A DNA stretch of 33,113 nt, taken from IMG/VR virus record IMGVR_UViG_3300048928_000655, positions 1-33,113 of that record. One strand, written 5' to 3'. The position numbers and the translations under genes are program-made. Origin of the DNA: a virus. Shown here one piece after another: positions 22,718-30,879 of this stretch. The notes under the pieces were generated by a model. That model ran no database searches. It was not told the origin of the DNA and was given only the letters and a program-made list of their open reading frames with translations. Each line of letters starts with the position of its first letter. Positions within the stretch are counted from its first letter, which is position 1.

Positions 22718-23311
22718 ATGAAGTTATCTCAGATCGTCGCGCACTTGCGCGACCGTTGCGCGTTATTCGAGCGCCGTGTATCTGGCGGAATTGACTGGGA
22801 GGCACTGGAAGACTCCAGCAAGCTGCCCATGCCGGCAGCGCACGTCATCGTGACGGACGATGATCCGGATCCGAACAAGTACCAGAACGTCTCCACTCAG
22901 GACATCAAGGACGGATTCGACGTGTGCGTTGTGCTGGAGGCGCCGGACAACAAGTCGTTGCAGCGGATTGACGAGGTGCACGACATTCGCGCACTGCTGT
23001 TCCTCGCATTGGTCGGATGGGTTCCGATGCCGGACTACGACCCCATTGAATACGAAGGGGGGCAGCTGGTGTTGATCAACCGCTATCGCATGGTCTATCG
23101 GTTTTCGTTCTCCGCTGGATGGACGCTGGGGCGCACGAAAGGCAGCGATCCGCCAGAGACTTGGGAGGAGTGGGAACACGACGGCTTTCCAAAACTTGAG
23201 GGCATCGATATCGACGTCGACGCGATCGATCCGATGGTGGACAAGAACCTGAAGCAAGAAGGCCCGGATGGGCGAATCGAACTAACCATGAAAGGAGATT
23301 TACCGCAATGA
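22718..23311 (+). CDS. tail terminator-like protein (Mu gp37-type position)
   Basis: A 197-aa, acidic protein of mixed fold (HVIVTDDDPDPNKYQN, KDGFDVCVVLEAPDN). It lies in the slot of Mu gp37 (tail terminator), between neck genes and the Mu gp38-like gene, and its N-terminal half has the family shape; the C-terminal part after residue 145 seems longer than in Mu. Function from context, moderately sure. Confidence 0.7.
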   Translation: MKLSQIVAHLRDRCALFERRVSGGIDWEALEDSSKLPMPAAHVIVTDDDPDPNKYQNVSTQDIKDGFDVCVVLEAPDNKSLQRIDEVHDIRALLFLALVGWVPMPDYDPIEYEGGQLVLINRYRMVYRFSFSAGWTLGRTKGSDPPETWEEWEHDGFPKLEGIDIDVDAIDPMVDKNLKQEGPDGRIELTMKGDLPQ

Positions 23312-23505
23312 GCAAAGTACGCACCATTTTTGTCATCCCTGTGGAGGGCCGCATCGTCCCGGATCCGGAACGCGGCGGCGACCTCCCGAAGGAGGGAAAC
23401 AACGTTCCGCGCACGCCGTACTGGCTGCGCGCTGTCACCGCTGGCGACGTGCAGGAGAAGAAGTCCGCGGCCGATAAATCTACTGCCAAGGGGAAAGCAG
23501 AATGA
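23308..23505 (+). CDS. DUF2635 protein (Mu gp38-like)
   Basis: A 65-aa protein: pattern VIPVEGRIVPDPERGGDLPKEGNNVPRTPYWLR matches the DUF2635/Mu gp38 family, which occurs before the sheath gene; role unknown. It overlaps by ATGA with both its neighbours. The Lys/Ala-rich end (KKSAADKSTAKGKAE) is poorly structured. Confidence 0.85.
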   Translation: MSKVRTIFVIPVEGRIVPDPERGGDLPKEGNNVPRTPYWLRAVTAGDVQEKKSAADKSTAKGKAE

Positions 23506-24995
23506 CAGTCCCATTCAATAACACGCCAGCTGATGCCCTGGTTCCTCTGTTCTACGGCGAAGTCGACAACAGCATGGCGAACAGCGGTTCAACAGCGTTG
23601 CGCAGCCTGATCGTCGCGCAGGTGAACGATGACGTCGATCTGGCCGTGAGCGCGCTGCAGATCGTAGCGCGCACCAGCGACGCTATCGCTATCGGTGGCG
23701 ATGGCTCGATGCTGGCGGCCATGCACGCCCGATGGCGCAAGATCGATCTCGGCGGCGAGGTATGGATCCTGCCAGTCAAGGTCGCTACAGGATCGATCGC
23801 CAGCGGTAAGGTGACGTTCACCGGTACCGCGACCGAGGCCGGTCTGATCAATCTGTATATCGGTGCCACGCGGGTGCGGGCATCGGTAGTGGTCGGGCAG
23901 ACTGCGGCCGAAACTGCTACGGCCCTGGCTGCAGCAGTCAACGCCGCGACCGGCTTGCCTGTGACCGCAGAGGCGCTCAACGGCGTCGTAAACCTGTCCT
24001 GCCGCTGGAAAGGCGACACGGGTAACGACATCAAGTTGGCCGTCAATACCAAAGGTGCCGCAGCGAACGAGAAGACCCCTGCGGGGCTGACGGTCGCCCT
24101 GGTGAATCCCGCAGGCGGCACCGGCTCGCCGGACATCGCTCAGCTGCTGGCATTGGTCGGCGACGAGCCGTTTGAGTTCATCTGCCATCCGTACTCGGAC
24201 GTGAATACACTCGACGATTTCCGCGACTGGATGAATGACAGCTCCGGCCGCTGGTCGTATGCGCAGCAGTTGTGGGGGCATGTCTACACAGCACAGCGTG
24301 GCACGCTTGGGCAGCTGGTGGCGGCCGGACGTGTCCGTAACGATGCTCACATGACCATCGCTGGCTTTGAAGCGACCGCACCCGACCCGATTTGGGAAGA
24401 GGCGGCCGCCTACTGCGCGCGACAGTCTGTGTTCCTGTCCGTCGATCCGGCGCGGCCGACGCAGACAGGCGAACTGGTCGGTCTGACGCCAGCACCACCA
24501 GGCCAGCGCTTCATTTGGTCGGAGTTCCAGTCGCTGCTGAAGAATGGCATCGCGACTCAGAATTACGACGGCGGAGCCGTTCGTATCCAGCGGGCGATTA
24601 CAACCTACCAGCGCAACGCCTACGGCCAGCCAGATGATTCCTATCTGGACAGCGAAACCATGCACACGACCGGCTACGTGATGCGCTACCTGCGATCGAT
24701 CATCACCAGCAAGTATGGCCGCCACAAGCTGGCCAACGACGGAACACGCTTTGGTGCCGGCGACGCGCTGGTGACGCCAAGCACCATAAGGGGCGAGCTG
24801 ATCGCTGCGTATCAGGAGCTGGAGCGTCGCGGCATCGTGGAGAACTCGGCCTTGTTTGCAAAGTATCTGATCGTGGAGCGCGTTGCCGGCAGCCCGAATC
24901 GCCTCAATGTGCTGTTCCCGCCGGACTACGTCAATCAGCTGCGTGTCTTCGCTCTGCTGAATCAGTTCCGCCTGCAGTACGCCGAAGCGGCATAA
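23502..24995 (+). CDS. contractile tail sheath protein (Mu gpL-like)
   Basis: A 497-aa sheath subunit; its polymer contracts to drive the tube through the envelope. The N-terminal domain begins with PFNNTPADALVPLFYGEVDNS; a Ser/Thr/Ala-rich immunoglobulin-like part (GKVTFTGTATEAGLINLYIGA, about residues 100-200) follows as in Mu, and the conserved C-terminal half has DARRGT-like positions and ends with VFALLNQFRLQYAEAA. It overlaps the preceding gene by 4 bp. A terminator follows. Confidence 0.9.
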   Translation: MTVPFNNTPADALVPLFYGEVDNSMANSGSTALRSLIVAQVNDDVDLAVSALQIVARTSDAIAIGGDGSMLAAMHARWRKIDLGGEVWILPVKVATGSIASGKVTFTGTATEAGLINLYIGATRVRASVVVGQTAAETATALAAAVNAATGLPVTAEALNGVVNLSCRWKGDTGNDIKLAVNTKGAAANEKTPAGLTVALVNPAGGTGSPDIAQLLALVGDEPFEFICHPYSDVNTLDDFRDWMNDSSGRWSYAQQLWGHVYTAQRGTLGQLVAAGRVRNDAHMTIAGFEATAPDPIWEEAAAYCARQSVFLSVDPARPTQTGELVGLTPAPPGQRFIWSEFQSLLKNGIATQNYDGGAVRIQRAITTYQRNAYGQPDDSYLDSETMHTTGYVMRYLRSIITSKYGRHKLANDGTRFGAGDALVTPSTIRGELIAAYQELERRGIVENSALFAKYLIVERVAGSPNRLNVLFPPDYVNQLRVFALLNQFRLQYAEAA

Positions 24996-25016
24996 CGCCA
25001 ACGTCATCGAAGTAAC

Positions 25017-25046
25017 ACGGCCCGGTATATCCGGGCCGTTTCTTTT
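25017..25046 (+). terminator. terminator between sheath and tube genes
   Basis: ACGGCCCGG and CCGGGCCGT form a perfect 9-bp GC-rich stem with a TATAT loop, followed by TTTCTTTTT. It stands 21 bases after the sheath stop and just before the tube gene. Confidence 0.75.
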
Positions 25047-25059
25047 TAGGGAGTCTCAC

Positions 25060-25407
25060 ATGGGACAAAAAACAGCGGGTACCTGCTACGTGAAGGTAGA
25101 CGGTTCCCAACTGACGATCACGGGCGGCTGCGAAGCGCCGCTGATGGACGTCAAGCGCGAGACGATCGTGCCGGGCTTCTTCAAGGAAGAAGACCTGGTG
25201 CCATACGTCAAGGTCGACGCGGTGCACACACCGGACTTTCCGCTGGAGAAGTTGACCACCGGGACCGACATGACGGTCACGGTCGAGTTCAAGAACGGGA
25301 AGGTTTACGTGCTGGCCGGTGCATACATCGTCGGTGAGCCAAACAGCGCGGGCGATGACGGCAAGGTCGCTCTGGAATTCAACGGCATCAAAGGGACATG
25401 GCAATGA
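25060..25407 (+). CDS. tail tube protein (Mu gpM-like)
   Basis: A 115-aa protein that polymerises to the inner tail tube. Family pattern: GTCYVKVDGSQLTITGGCEAPL, then VPYVKVDAVHTPDFPLEKLTTGTDMTVTVEFKNGKVYVL. The normal length is as in Mu. AGGGAG stands upstream. It overlaps the next start by ATGA. Confidence 0.9.
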   Translation: MGQKTAGTCYVKVDGSQLTITGGCEAPLMDVKRETIVPGFFKEEDLVPYVKVDAVHTPDFPLEKLTTGTDMTVTVEFKNGKVYVLAGAYIVGEPNSAGDDGKVALEFNGIKGTWQ

Positions 25408-25679
25408 AACTGAAAAAACCGATTACCGCTCATGGCGATGAGGTTACCGAAATCACTCTCAAAGAGCCGACCGGGCAAGACTGCCGGGCGGTCGGTGGAC
25501 TGCCGTACTCGATTGCGGCGGACGAAACTGTTTCCATCAATGCCGCTGTGGCGATGAAGTATATCGGCCGTTGCGCCGGCCTTCCGCCGTCATCTGTCGA
25601 TCAGATTTGTCCGTCCGATCTCAACACGCTGTGCTGGGAGATCGCGGGTTTTTTCTTGAGCGAGACCTCCGCAACGTAG
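25404..25679 (+). CDS. tail assembly chaperone, short form (Mu gp41-like)
   Basis: A 91-aa chaperone: MKLKKPITAHGDEVTEITLKEPTGQDCRAVGG and a helical C-terminal part, pattern of the Mu gp41 / tail assembly chaperone family. ATG 25404 was chosen since it overlaps the tube stop (ATGA) and has AGGG at a good distance; ATG 25398 is too close to it. It ends at TAG 25677-25679. In -1 frame a second coding stretch continues to 25825. Confidence 0.86.
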   Translation: MKLKKPITAHGDEVTEITLKEPTGQDCRAVGGLPYSIAADETVSINAAVAMKYIGRCAGLPPSSVDQICPSDLNTLCWEIAGFFLSETSAT

Positions 25680-25825
25680 ACGAGCTGATCGACCTGGCGT
25701 TCAACTGCGCGGACTTCTGGCGGGTTGATCCCGAAGTGGAATTGACCCGTCCCATCTCCGTAATCATGCAACACAACGCCCAGGCATGGCGTCTCGCTCA
25801 ATCAAGGAAGAACGATGGCCGATAA
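25404..25825 (+). CDS. tail assembly chaperone, frameshifted long form
   Basis: Reading in frame through G GGT TTT at 25646-25652 and then slipping back one base continues as FLERDLRNVDELIDLAFNC and on to QAWRLAQSRKNDGR, stop 25823-25825. The long form has 140 residues: 83 shared and 57 from the -1 frame. The ratio of short and long forms sets tape measure binding during tail assembly in lambda and relatives; in this phage only the sequence and gene position support it. The end overlaps the tape measure start. Confidence 0.75.
25646..25652 (+). other. -1 slippery heptamer GGGTTTT
   Basis: Canonical X XXY YYZ pattern in the frame of the chaperone gene (G GGT TTT). The -1 frame from here is open for 57 codons up to the tape measure gene. 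Confidence 0.78.
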
Positions 25826-27602
25826 GTTTCAACTGAAGGCGCTGATCACAGGCGTCGACAAGTTGTCGCCTGCGCTGGCCGGTATCAGAAAGAACGTCGC
25901 GCAGTTCCGCAAGCAACTGAAGACGAGCAGCCTTGGCGACAAAATCTCCTTCGGCGAACTGCTGCAGGGCGGCGCTCTCGCGCTGCCGTTCATCGCAGGC
26001 GCCAAAGCCGCCATCGACTTCGAGTCGGCGATGGCTGACGTGCGCAAGGTGGTCAATTTTGATTCGCCGCAGCAGTTCAAAGACATGAGCAAGGACGTGC
26101 TGGATCTGTCCAAGCGCCTGCCGATGGCTGCAAAGGATATCGCCGCGATCGTCGCGGCCGGTGGGCAGGCCGGGTTCGATAAGAGCGAGCTGGGCCGCTT
26201 CGCCGAGGATGCCGTCAAGATGGGCGTCGCGTTTGACCAAGGTGCTGGCGAGGCCGGCGAGATGATGGCGAAGTGGCGCACGGCGTTCCGCATGACGCAG
26301 GACGAGGTGGTATCGCTGGCGGACAAGATTAACTACCTCGGCAACAACGGTCCTGCCAAAGCAAAGCAGATATCAGCCATCGTGACGCGGATTGGTCCGC
26401 TGGCCGAGGTGGCGGGACTTGCTTCTGGTCAGATTGCAGCAATGGGCGCGACGCTGGCCGGTGTCGGTATTCAGGAGGATGTCGCGGCCACTGGCATGAA
26501 GAATTTCTTCTTGACCCTGACGGCTGGCGCATCCGCTACCAAGCAGCAAAAGGAAACGTTCAAGGCGCTCCGCATGGACGCGAAGACCCTCGCGAAAGAC
26601 ATGCAGAAAGATGCGCAGGGGACGATGCTCCGAGTCTTGACGGCCATCAGCAAGGTCGACAAGTCAAAGCAGGCTTCGGTGCTGCAGCAGCTGTTTGGAC
26701 GGGAGTCCATTGAAGCGATCGCGCCACTGCTTACCAACCTGTCCCTGCTGACCGGAAATCTTGAGAAGGTCGGCGACGTGACGAAGTATGCCGGGTCCAT
26801 GAACCAAGAGTATGCATCGCGGGCGGCAACCACGGCAAACAACATCCAATTGTTCACCAATCGCGTGGTCGCCTTGGGGATCAACGTCGGCAACATTCTT
26901 TTGCCGCCGCTGAATTCGTTCTTGGCCGTGGCCGCACCCATGATTGAAATGGTGGCGAGTCTGGCGAGCGCTTGCCCATGGCTGACCAAGGGCATTCTTG
27001 GAGCTGCGGTGGGGTTCGGCGTCCTGCGTCTGGCTGTACTTGCGGCGACGATCGCTTCCAAGATGTTCTTGGCGGTGACGAGCCTGACGCCGATTGGCCT
27101 TGCTGTGCGCCTCTTGGCCTTGGCCGCCGGCTTCCTGATCGCAAACTGGCGATACATCGGCCCCTTCTTTGCTGCGCTGTGGGAGGGTGTTAAGGCCGTC
27201 TTCAGTGCCGGATGGGAGTTGGTTAAAACCATCTTCGGATTCTCTCCGCTCGGCATGATCATCGCCAACTGGGAGCCGATTGTTGCCTGGTTCAAGGGGA
27301 TGTGGGAACGAATCCGACCTTACGTGCAGCCGCTGATTGACGGCTTCAAGTGGGTCACAGGCAGCAGCGACAAGCTGAAGCCTGCGGGCGGCGCTCCGGG
27401 ACAGGGCGCGGATCCTGCGGCGTGGCGGCAACAGGTCATTGCAGGCCAGGCTGGCCAGCCACAGCTTAAGGGGGACATGGTGGTGCGGTTTGAGAACGCG
27501 CCTCCAGGCATGCGCGTCGACCCAGCGCAAACCAATCAGCCAGGATTGTCGGTAACACCACGCGTGGGATATCGCACGCTAGGAATGGGGACAAACAAAT
27601 GA
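25815..27602 (+). CDS. tape measure protein (TP901 family)
   Basis: A 595-aa protein that sets tail length and is a plug in the tube. N-terminal part with the TP901 pattern: FESAMADVRKVVNF at about residue 70, KDIAAIVAAGGQAG, MMAKWRTAFRMTQDEVVSLADKIN. Hydrophobic segments follow in the second half (about 390-445), as common in tape measures. At 595 residues it would give a shortish tail. It overlaps the long chaperone form by 11 bases. Confidence 0.92.
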   Translation: MADKFQLKALITGVDKLSPALAGIRKNVAQFRKQLKTSSLGDKISFGELLQGGALALPFIAGAKAAIDFESAMADVRKVVNFDSPQQFKDMSKDVLDLSKRLPMAAKDIAAIVAAGGQAGFDKSELGRFAEDAVKMGVAFDQGAGEAGEMMAKWRTAFRMTQDEVVSLADKINYLGNNGPAKAKQISAIVTRIGPLAEVAGLASGQIAAMGATLAGVGIQEDVAATGMKNFFLTLTAGASATKQQKETFKALRMDAKTLAKDMQKDAQGTMLRVLTAISKVDKSKQASVLQQLFGRESIEAIAPLLTNLSLLTGNLEKVGDVTKYAGSMNQEYASRAATTANNIQLFTNRVVALGINVGNILLPPLNSFLAVAAPMIEMVASLASACPWLTKGILGAAVGFGVLRLAVLAATIASKMFLAVTSLTPIGLAVRLLALAAGFLIANWRYIGPFFAALWEGVKAVFSAGWELVKTIFGFSPLGMIIANWEPIVAWFKGMWERIRPYVQPLIDGFKWVTGSSDKLKPAGGAPGQGADPAAWRQQVIAGQAGQPQLKGDMVVRFENAPPGMRVDPAQTNQPGLSVTPRVGYRTLGMGTNK

Positions 27603-28834
27603 GTGATTGGAGAAAGCGCCTGCAGCCGGCGTCGTTTCGCGGTGTGCCGTTCAAGGTTGACAGCGATTCGTCGCCGGTCGGGCGGGACGTGGTGGTGCAT
27701 GAGTATCCACGGAAGGACAAGCCTTACGTCGAGGATGCAGGGCGAAAAACACGGGTTTTCCGCTTTCCAGGTTATGTCATAGGGCCGGATTGCTTCGATC
27801 AACGCGATGCGCTGCTCGCGGCGCTGGAGACAGCTGGATCCGGCGAGCTGGTGCATCCGTGGTACGGCCGCATGAAAGTGACGGCCAATGGCGATTGCAC
27901 GGCCTCACATGATCGCCGTGAGGGGGGCATGGTGCGGTTTGACCTTGCGTTCGTAGAAGCGGGAGAGTTGAGCTTTCCCACGGTCAAGCCGAACAATTCC
28001 AAGCAAGTGCAGACGTCTGCACAAGCAGTAAGTACCTCGGCATCGAGCCGCTTTGCGGATGCTCTCGCGCAGGTGAATATGGCGAAGGTGAAAGTCAACA
28101 ACATCACCAGCAGCATTTCCTCAATGTACGCGACGATCAATGACAATCTGCGACCGCTGACGTCACTGTTCTCGTCGACCAGCGGCATGATCAACAGCAT
28201 CATGAATGCGCCGCAGAACATGGCGGGGATGGTGTTCGGTACGTTGAGTGATCTCGAACGCAGCTTCTCCAGCTTCGCCGGCTCCGGCAGTTCTATCGGG
28301 GGCAGTTCTGCAGCGGTGCAGTCCTTTGCGGCAGCACCGTCACCGCCTGGTGCGGATGCGGGAAAGCTGCACAGCGCTCTGGTTGGTCTCCTGCAGGACG
28401 CGTCGATCTACAACGGGTTGCTCGATACGGCGCAGATTCCCGTGGTGTCTGCGCCCGATCCAGCAGGTAGCGTCCCTGATCTGGATACGCAGCTGGCCCA
28501 GCAGCCCGACGGCGTCGATGTGCCAATCACATCGGACATCATCGACGTCCGCGACGGGCTGAATGATGCCATCCATGCCGTGGCGATGTCGGCCGCTGGG
28601 GATCATTACCTGGTGCTGACCGACGCACGACAGGCCGCCAACCTACACCTGTCCAACGTGGCGCGGGCGGGCATACGGTTGATTTCATATTCACCGTTGG
28701 CTACTACGCCGGCACTGGTGCTGGCATACCGGCTTTATGCGGATGCTTCGCGTGCTGGAGAGATAGTTAGTCGAAACAAACTGCGGCACCCCGGCTTCGT
28801 GCCGGCGGTGCCGTTGCAAGTAGCGAGCAAATAA
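27599..28834 (+). CDS. Mu gp43-like DNA circularisation/baseplate protein
   Basis: A 411-aa protein beginning DWRKRLQPASFRGVPFKVDSD and then RRVVVHEYP-like (here GRDVVVHEYPRKDKPYVEDAG), the typical N-terminal domain of the Mu gpN family; the domain is named for DNA circularisation, but in Mu it is a baseplate/tail protein. The central part is Ser-rich, helical (SSISSMYATINDNLRPLTSL). One dispersed palindrome lies at 28007-28022 (VQTSA), just after the N-terminal domain at the linker. Confidence 0.86.
   Translation: MSDWRKRLQPASFRGVPFKVDSDSSPVGRDVVVHEYPRKDKPYVEDAGRKTRVFRFPGYVIGPDCFDQRDALLAALETAGSGELVHPWYGRMKVTANGDCTASHDRREGGMVRFDLAFVEAGELSFPTVKPNNSKQVQTSAQAVSTSASSRFADALAQVNMAKVKVNNITSSISSMYATINDNLRPLTSLFSSTSGMINSIMNAPQNMAGMVFGTLSDLERSFSSFAGSGSSIGGSSAAVQSFAAAPSPPGADAGKLHSALVGLLQDASIYNGLLDTAQIPVVSAPDPAGSVPDLDTQLAQQPDGVDVPITSDIIDVRDGLNDAIHAVAMSAAGDHYLVLTDARQAANLHLSNVARAGIRLISYSPLATTPALVLAYRLYADASRAGEIVSRNKLRHPGFVPAVPLQVASK
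28007..28022. repeat. dispersed palindrome copy 5, GTGCAGACGTCTGCAC
   Basis: A perfect 16-bp palindrome in the gp43-like gene, at the border between the N-terminal domain and the Ser-rich region, read as CAG ACG TCT GCA. Confidence 0.9.
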
Positions 28835-29946
28835 TGAGTAACGACGACGATGTGACGTTGACCGTGAACGGTTACGACTATGGCGGGTGGACAGAGGTAG
28901 ACATCAACGCCGGCGTCGAGCGCCAAGCGCGGGATTTTTCTCTCGGCATCACTTGGGAGTGGCCCGGCAGCGGAGCTGCGGCAGTGCGCATCAAGAAGGA
29001 AGATCGCTGCGAAGTCCGGATCGGTAATGACCTGGTCCTGACTGGCTACGTGTTCGCCACACCGATCGAATGGGACAACCAGCAAATCCAATTGACGATC
29101 AAAGGCCGATCGTTGACGGCGGACTTGGTGGATGCCTGTCCGGACGATAAGCCGGGTCAGTGGCGCAATCAATCCATTGAGCAGATTGTGCGCGCCCTGG
29201 TGGCTCCGTATGGCATCCAAGTAGTGAACGAAGGGCGCGACACAACCGTCGTGAAGGATCACACAGTGAAGCCGGGGGAGACGGTCTTTGAGTCGATTGA
29301 CCGCCTGCTGACCGTGTCACGTTTGTTTTCCACCGACGACGGCCGGGGCCGCCTGGTGATGGCGCGGCCCGGAAGCAAGGGCAGGGCATCCAACGCGCTG
29401 GAGCTGGGCGTCAACCTGCTAACGGGGAATGCTCCGCTGGACTTCTCATCCGTATTTTCAGAGTACGTCTGCAAAGGACAGAAGAGTTCATCCGATGAAG
29501 ATGACGACAACGAAAGCAGCGCCGAGATCTCCGCCAGCGCGACCGACGACCGCGTTGGGCGGCACCGGCGATTGGTGATCCATGAGTCGGGGCAGGTAAG
29601 TAAAGAGTTAGCTCAATGGCGCGCCGATTGGGAGCGTGAACACCGCATCAGTAAGGCGCTGGAGGCAACGTACAGCGTCCAAGGGTGGCGGCAGTCCAAC
29701 GGCCAGCTGTGGATGCCGAATCTGATGGCGCATGTGATTGATCCTATTGTCGGCTTTGATCGGGACATGCTCATCGCGGAAGTCGGGTATCACCGAAGCC
29801 GGAAGCGAGGAACGCTAACCACAGTAAAGGTCGCGCCACCGGACGGATTTGAGCCGGAACCGAATGACAAGCGCAAGCGGCAGAAGCTGAAGAAGTCGAA
29901 GGACGGCTTTGAGTATTTGCTGCCGGCAGATTGGGAGAAGAGTTAA
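28834..29946 (+). CDS. baseplate hub protein (Mu gp44-like)
   Basis: A 370-aa protein with the Mu gpP/gp44 pattern: VTLTVNGYDYGGWTEVDINAGVE at the start, LVLTGYVFATPIEWDNQQIQLTIKGRS, IEQIVRALVAPYGI and DRLLTVSRLFSTDDGRG. It forms the hub at the tail tip that carries the spike. An acidic insert (SSSDEDDDNESSAE) lies near residue 215. TAATG junctions on both sides couple it to its neighbours. Confidence 0.9.
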   Translation: MSNDDDVTLTVNGYDYGGWTEVDINAGVERQARDFSLGITWEWPGSGAAAVRIKKEDRCEVRIGNDLVLTGYVFATPIEWDNQQIQLTIKGRSLTADLVDACPDDKPGQWRNQSIEQIVRALVAPYGIQVVNEGRDTTVVKDHTVKPGETVFESIDRLLTVSRLFSTDDGRGRLVMARPGSKGRASNALELGVNLLTGNAPLDFSSVFSEYVCKGQKSSSDEDDDNESSAEISASATDDRVGRHRRLVIHESGQVSKELAQWRADWEREHRISKALEATYSVQGWRQSNGQLWMPNLMAHVIDPIVGFDRDMLIAEVGYHRSRKRGTLTTVKVAPPDGFEPEPNDKRKRQKLKKSKDGFEYLLPADWEKS

Positions 29947-30482
29947 TGAGCGCAGACACACTTTTGGCGCGTTGTACCGTGGTTCTGTCGAATCCAAAGG
30001 CCAAAACGCAGCGCCTGCAGGTCCGTGTACTGGCAGGCGAGACCAAGGACGATATGGAGCTGTTTGAGCAGTACGGCATCACATCCGTACCACTCCAAGG
30101 TGCCGGCGGCCTGGCCCTGTTCTTTGGAGGTGACCGCTCACATGGCGTTGTCATTATGCCGGGAGACAAACGCTACCGGCCCACGGATCTGGAAGCGGGC
30201 GAGCTGGCGATCTATACGCACGAAGGAGCGAAGATCGTCATGCGCAATGGCAAGATCATCGAGGTTGAGTGCGACGAGTATCGAGTGAAGACGAAGCGCT
30301 ACTCCGTTCAGGCTGACGAGACCATCTCTCTCAAGTCTGCTGCCTTCGCACTCGATGCTGAAAGTGCCACGTCGTCAACGGCGATCGAGGCGCCGGATGT
30401 GATCCTGGACGGCGAGAGCATGGTGGACCACCATCACGAGGAACACGACGGGCCAAACACCGGGGGGCCAATCAATGGCTGA
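29946..30482 (+). CDS. baseplate spike protein (Mu gp45-like)
   Basis: A 178-aa protein; the trimer forms the membrane-piercing spike in Mu. Family pattern: LLARCTVVLSNPKAKTQRLQVRVL, GDKRYRPTDLEAGELAIYTHEGAKIVM and a C-terminal beta-helix-like part. The final HHHEEHDGPNTGGP matches the metal-binding HxH tip of such spikes. Start ATG 29946 (TAATG) with GGGAGAAGAG upstream. Confidence 0.89.
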   Translation: MSADTLLARCTVVLSNPKAKTQRLQVRVLAGETKDDMELFEQYGITSVPLQGAGGLALFFGGDRSHGVVIMPGDKRYRPTDLEAGELAIYTHEGAKIVMRNGKIIEVECDEYRVKTKRYSVQADETISLKSAAFALDAESATSSTAIEAPDVILDGESMVDHHHEEHDGPNTGGPING

Positions 30483-30879
30483 AGTAGCTGAAGAGGAACG
30501 CCGGGCGTTGCTGCGGCGTGCCGCCATCATCAGTCTGTTCTCATGGCGTCGAGCGGATCCGAGCGATCAGCCCGACGACAGTGACCAGCTCGGGTGGTGG
30601 GGCGATAGCTTTCCCAGCGTCGCCAATGATCAGACCGGATCGCGGCTCTACTTGTTGCGTCGGCGGACGCTGGTTGACCAGACCTTAAGGGACGCCGTCG
30701 ACTACGCGAAGGAGGCGCTTGCGTGGTTTGTAGAGGACGGCCACGCCAGCGGCGTGACGGTAACGATGGAGCGGCGTGGTACCAGCGGAGTGGCGATGCG
30801 AGCGGTCATTGACCTGCTTAACGACGATCCCCTGGTGCTGGAACTTGACGATATTTGGAGCGTGATACATGCCGTTTAA
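30475..30879 (+). CDS. baseplate protein (Mu gp46-like)
   Basis: A 134-aa protein of the GP46 family: ISLFSWRRADPSDQPDDSDQLGWWGDSFP, and LLRRRTLVDQTLRDAVDYAKEALAWFVEDG, both typical. It resembles T4 gp25-type wedge proteins and is part of the baseplate. It overlaps its neighbours by 8 and 11 bases. Confidence 0.9.
   Translation: MAEVAEEERRALLRRAAIISLFSWRRADPSDQPDDSDQLGWWGDSFPSVANDQTGSRLYLLRRRTLVDQTLRDAVDYAKEALAWFVEDGHASGVTVTMERRGTSGVAMRAVIDLLNDDPLVLELDDIWSVIHAV

Noticed and set aside
23589-25007. 472-codon frame opposite the sheath gene
   Set aside because: Shadow frame; the sheath family is clear on the plus strand.
25571-25825. Separate 84-aa gene start after the tail chaperone
   Set aside because: No ribosome site at its ATG, and the GGGTTTT heptamer explains it better as the -1 extension.
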